From Saccharomyces paradoxus (Eukaryota; Ascomycota; Saccharomycetes; Saccharomycetales; Saccharomycetaceae): 64,000 nucleotides of DNA. Where the stretch lies: the NCBI RefSeq assembly GCF_002079055.1, contig NC_047498.1, positions 186,001-250,000 of the forward strand, in the 5' to 3' direction. Shown here one piece after another: positions 62,288 through 64,000 of the stretch (its first letter is position 1; every line of letters begins with the position of its first letter). The notes under the pieces were generated by a model, which was not told the origin of the DNA, did not search any database, and saw only the letters and a program-made list of their open reading frames with translations. The position numbers and the translations under genes are program-made.

Positions 62288-63697
62288 TCACACAGCCAAT
62301 GGGTATTCGCCAGCCCAGTCGTAAATTTCCTTTTTCCAAGTGGTCAAAACATCAGAGCCTTCGTCAACCTTGGCTTTAAAGTCCTTTAATCTACAAGCAT
62401 CCTTTGGCAAACTTTGTTGAACTTGTTGAGCGAATTCGACAGCCTTGTTAATGTATTGAACAATTCTGTGGAAATCTTCTTCACCCATTCCTCTGGTGGT
62501 CATGGCTGGAGCCCCAATACGGACACCACCTGGAACCAAAGCTGATTTATCACCTGGAATAGAGTTTTTGTTCAAAGCAATGTTAATCTTTTCACAAATG
62601 TATTCGACACGAGCACCATCAACACCCTTTTCTCTCAAGGATACTAAAACCATGTGAGAGTCGGTACCGTTGGAAACTAATCTGTAGCCCAAGTTCTTGA
62701 ATTCGCTTTCCAAAGCCTTGGCATTCTTCAAGACTTGAGTTTGGTATTCTTTGAATTCTGGGGTAGCAGCTTGCTTCAAAGCAGTAGCCAAAGCAGCAAT
62801 TGTATGATTGTGTGGACCACCTTGGTGACCTGGGAAAACAGAAAAGTTAATTGGGTTTTCCAAATCGTATAGAACTTCTTTACCAGTCTTAGGGTTGATA
62901 GATCTCACACCTCTTCTGAAGAAAATCATAGCACCACGAGGACCTCTCAAAGACTTATGAGTAGTGGTGGTAACGATATCAGCGTATTCGAAAGGAGATG
63001 GGATGACACCTGCGGCGATCAAACCGGAAATATGGGCCATGTCCACCATCAAGTAGGCACCACATTTGTCAGCAATTTCTCTCATTCTCTTGTAGTCAAT
63101 TAAACGACAGTAAGCTGAAGTACCAGCCACAAGAACCTTTGGTCTATATAGAATGGCGTTCTTTTCTAAGGTATCGTAGTCGATAATACCGGTTTCTGGG
63201 TTAACTCTGTATGGGAAAGATTCAAAGTATGTGGAAACAGCAGAAATTTTTCTGTTTTCAGTAGCGTAACCGTGAGACAAATGGCCACCATCTGGCAAGT
63301 ATAGACCCATCAATCTTTCATGAGGCTTCATAATAGCTTGGTAAACTTGCAAATTAGCAGGAGAGCCAGATAGAGTTTGGACGTTAACACCCCATTTGTC
63401 AGGAGTAACGTGGAAGGCTTTCAAAGCTCTTTGTTGACATAGAATTTCCATTCTGTCAATGTGTTCGTTACCACCGTAGTAACGGGCACCTGGATAACCT
63501 TCAGAGTATTTGTTGGATAATGGAGTTCCAAGGGCGTCGAAAACAGAGGTGGAGGTGAAGTTTTCAGAAGCAATCAAATCGATGGAGTGCTTTTGTCTTT
63601 CAATTTCATCCTTGATGATAGAGTCGACTTCAGGGTCGGTGTCGACCAAATGAGAGGTGATCAACTTGTGATGAGCGTCGGATAGAGTGTAGGGCAT
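62288..63697 (-). CDS. SHM2: SHM2 (YLR058C), cytosolic serine hydroxymethyltransferase
   Basis: PLP enzyme that interconverts serine plus THF and glycine plus methylene-THF, supplying one-carbon units for purines (including the ADE16 step), thymidylate and methionine. The 469-aa length equals the known protein. SHMT signatures are intact: SENFTSTSVFDALG near 44, the YSEGYPGARYYGGNEHID block near 65, and the PLP lysine in TTTTHKSLRGPRGA at K248. The ATG is at 63697-63695. Codon bias is strong. Two TGACTC motifs upstream suggest Bas1/Gcn4 control. Confidence 0.98.
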   Translation of the reverse strand: MPYTLSDAHHKLITSHLVDTDPEVDSIIKDEIERQKHSIDLIASENFTSTSVFDALGTPLSNKYSEGYPGARYYGGNEHIDRMEILCQQRALKAFHVTPDKWGVNVQTLSGSPANLQVYQAIMKPHERLMGLYLPDGGHLSHGYATENRKISAVSTYFESFPYRVNPETGIIDYDTLEKNAILYRPKVLVAGTSAYCRLIDYKRMREIADKCGAYLMVDMAHISGLIAAGVIPSPFEYADIVTTTTHKSLRGPRGAMIFFRRGVRSINPKTGKEVLYDLENPINFSVFPGHQGGPHNHTIAALATALKQAATPEFKEYQTQVLKNAKALESEFKNLGYRLVSNGTDSHMVLVSLREKGVDGARVEYICEKINIALNKNSIPGDKSALVPGGVRIGAPAMTTRGMGEEDFHRIVQYINKAVEFAQQVQQSLPKDACRLKDFKAKVDEGSDVLTTWKKEIYDWAGEYPLAV

Positions 63698-63925
63698 GGT
63701 AAGAAGTGTTCAGTCTAAGCTGTTGTGGTTTGCTATGGGGTAGTATCTTTCGTAGGAGTTACTACAAAAAGGAAAGATGACTGAAACGTAAAGTAAGGGA
63801 AGCAAGCTCTGCATTATATATAAAACAAGTTGAAGAAGACTCATGGTTGGTCTAAGATGATTATGAATTTAAAAATTATACAGAGTAAAAACGACACAAG
63901 CGAGAAACGAGAAACTCAAGAGATA

Positions 63926-63981
63926 GAGTCAAACCTTTATGGCCAAAGCAACCTGAAAGGGTCATTTTGGACCAGGAGTCA
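63926..63981. promoter_or_regulatory. TGACTC motifs upstream of SHM2
   Basis: GAGTCA at 63926-63931 and 63976-63981 (TGACTC on the SHM2 strand) lie about 229-284 bp before the ATG. TGACTC is the Bas1 and Gcn4 core; SHM2 is known to follow purine/one-carbon regulation. The rest of 63698-64000 is the SHM2 leader and promoter, with a TATA-like ATTATATATAAAA near 63812-63824. Confidence 0.6.
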
Positions 63982-64000
63982 TGTTTCGTGTGTGAAATAT

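Overview
The window is nuclear DNA from a budding yeast of the Saccharomyces sensu stricto group. Gene content, order and strands match the right arm of S. cerevisiae chromosome XII from UBR2 (YLR024C) to SHM2 (YLR058C). From memory, Trx1, Cox12 and Rpl15A look identical or nearly so to the S. cerevisiae proteins, Pdc1 differs at about two positions, and Snf7 differs at roughly fifteen of 240. This points to a close relative, or a diverged lineage, rather than the S288C reference. The species call is an inference. Systematic names below are assigned by synteny and remembered protein sequence; no database was searched.

Layout. 1-3447 is the 5' part of UBR2, running off the left edge. 4627-8233 holds SNF7, SED5 and AAT2. 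The H/ACA snoRNA gene SNR30 lies at about 8931-9540, followed by ADE16 and RPL15A. 13461-20450 holds an uncharacterised coiled-coil gene (one open frame corresponding to YLR030W plus YLR031W), RAD5 and RSC58. 20689-25122 holds SMF3, MLH2 and a tRNA-Ala(UGC) gene. A solo Ty1/Ty2 delta LTR with matching 5-bp flanks sits about 210 bp upstream of the tRNA. YLR036C, PAU23 and a 1.9-kb gene-free gap follow, then COX12 and RIC1, then AFB1 and YLR042C. A 1.26-kb gap contains a near-perfect replication-origin consensus and a 52-codon ORF. TRX1, PDC1, STU2, YLR046C and FRE8 come next. The intron-containing RPS0B gene is divergent from FRE8. 48240-64000 holds YLR049C, EMA19 (YLR050C), FCF2, IES3, NRS1 (YLR053C), OSW2, SPT8, ERG3, MNL2 and SHM2.

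The genes are mostly unrelated housekeeping genes with individual promoters. Several promoters carry textbook sites: Rap1 at RPL15A, RPS0B and PDC1; two sterol response elements at ERG3; a palindromic sterol/anaerobic element at PAU23; an Aft-type iron site at FRE8; an MCB at RAD5; SCB and MCB at YLR049C; an Ndt80 middle-sporulation element at OSW2; a HAP site at COX12; and TGACTC motifs at SHM2.

I found no undescribed multi-gene system. The points most worth a second look are: OSW2, whose otherwise intact 724-codon frame has a TAA at codon 4; the single uninterrupted ORF where two adjacent ORFs are annotated in S. cerevisiae; the nested GC-rich inverted repeat between SPT8 and ERG3; and the small ORF next to a predicted origin upstream of TRX1.
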